Positions 5,407-5,918 of a stretch of DNA of 5,918 bases are shown one piece after another. The notes under the pieces were generated by a model, which saw only the letters and a program-made list of their open reading frames with translations, was not told the origin of the DNA and searched no databases. Each line of letters starts with the position of its first letter. The first letter of the stretch is position 1. The position numbers and the translations under genes are program-made. Origin of the DNA: an uncultured Pseudomonadota bacterium (GTDB taxonomy: Bacteria; SAR324; NAC60-12); NCBI GenBank assembly GCA_913056375.1, contig CAJXNF010000198.1, positions 1 to 5,918 on the forward strand. The letters run 5' to 3'.

Positions 5407-5918
5407 ATGAGAGAGAGGCAGTCAGAAATTCTCATGTTAGCTGGGGAAATGATTCAAACAAAAGGCTATGACAGCTTCAGCTACAACGACCTATCTTTGC
5501 GGTTGGGGATCCGCAAGGCCAGTATCCACCACCATTTCCCAAAGAAGCAGGAATTGGGGTTGGCATTTCTGAAGTACTGGTACTCGGCAACAGAAGATCT
5601 AGCCAAGCAGCTGCGGCAGTCAAGAATGACCCCAGTGCAGAAGCTTCAGGCCTTCCTGGACTTGGGAGTCAAATCGATTGAAGAGAAAAAAATCTGCCCC
5701 GTCAGCTCTTTTCAGGCCGATCGCTGGAACATCAACGAGGAAATGAACGAAGTGCTGACCAAGATCGAAGCCACTGAGTTGTCCATGCTGACCTCGATTC
5801 TCGAGGATGGACAATCCAGCGAGGAATTGTTCTTTGTCGGTGAAGCCAAGGATCAAGCAAACCTGATCCTTTCATCCATGAAGGGAGCGATCCTCTATGC
5901 ACAAGGACAGGGCTTGGA
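5407..5918 (+). CDS. TetR/AcrR family transcriptional regulator (5' part, runs off window)
   Basis: The frame from ATG 5407 stays open to the window end, giving 170 complete codons plus two bases; a full protein of this family is about 190-210 aa. The N-terminus MRERQSEILMLAGEMIQTKGYDSFSYNDLSLRLGIRKASIHHHFPKKQELGLAFL contains the TetR DNA-binding domain, with the helix-turn-helix at about residues 25-44 (LSLRLGIRKASIHHHF). The start at 5407 gives the usual few residues before the first helix. The rest is the helical ligand-binding and dimerisation domain, with a lone cysteine in KKICPVSS (C97), a place where some AcrR-like relatives also have Cys-containing motifs. The inducer is unknown. It follows the oxidase gene on the same strand after a 201-bp AT-rich gap and probably has its own promoter. 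Whether it controls the copper genes, itself, or a downstream gene cannot be told. Confidence 0.9.
   Translation, partial: MRERQSEILMLAGEMIQTKGYDSFSYNDLSLRLGIRKASIHHHFPKKQELGLAFLKYWYSATEDLAKQLRQSRMTPVQKLQAFLDLGVKSIEEKKICPVSSFQADRWNINEEMNEVLTKIEATELSMLTSILEDGQSSEELFFVGEAKDQANLILSSMKGAILYAQGQGL

Overview
The window looks like a chromosomal segment of a Gram-negative bacterium, most likely a proteobacterium of moderate GC. The reasons are a MalK/UgpC-type ABC ATPase, a CopC with a Sec signal peptide, a twin-arginine (Tat) signal on a periplasmic multicopper oxidase, and gammaproteobacterial-style CopD and MFS sequences. The species cannot be named from the sequence. Several genes seem to start at TTG or GTG or lack a strong Shine-Dalgarno.

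Layout: (1) 1-801, the 3' part of a sugar-type ABC ATPase gene on the + strand, cut by the window edge. (2) 802-1041, a gap with no convincing feature. (3) 1042-2358 (+), a 12-helix-type MFS exporter with a histidine-rich tail. (4) 2371-3626 (-), a tightly coupled copC-copD pair that converges on the MFS gene with only 12 bp between the stop codons. (5) 3627-3801, a divergent control region with a G/C-block inverted repeat resembling CsoR-family copper operators, flanked by mirror-image extended -10 elements. (6) 3802-5205 (+), a Tat-exported three-domain multicopper oxidase (CumA/CueO-like) with all copper ligands present. (7) 5206-5406, a very AT-rich gap with a 13-bp direct repeat, a candidate promoter and a candidate TetR operator. 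(8) 5407 to the window end, the N-terminal 170 residues of a TetR/AcrR-type repressor that runs off the edge.

Genes 3 to 6 read as a periplasmic copper-handling module. CopC binds Cu(II) in the periplasm, CopD is its inner-membrane partner, and the oxidase would oxidise Cu(I) or another substrate in the periplasm. The MFS protein, with seven histidines in its last 35 residues, is a plausible metal or metal-complex exporter. One operator-like site between copC and the oxidase gene could switch both transcripts. No copper P-type ATPase, CsoR, CueR or CopRS gene is in the window. The TetR gene is the only regulator seen, and whether it controls this module is open. I see no mobile element, CRISPR array, tRNA or rRNA.
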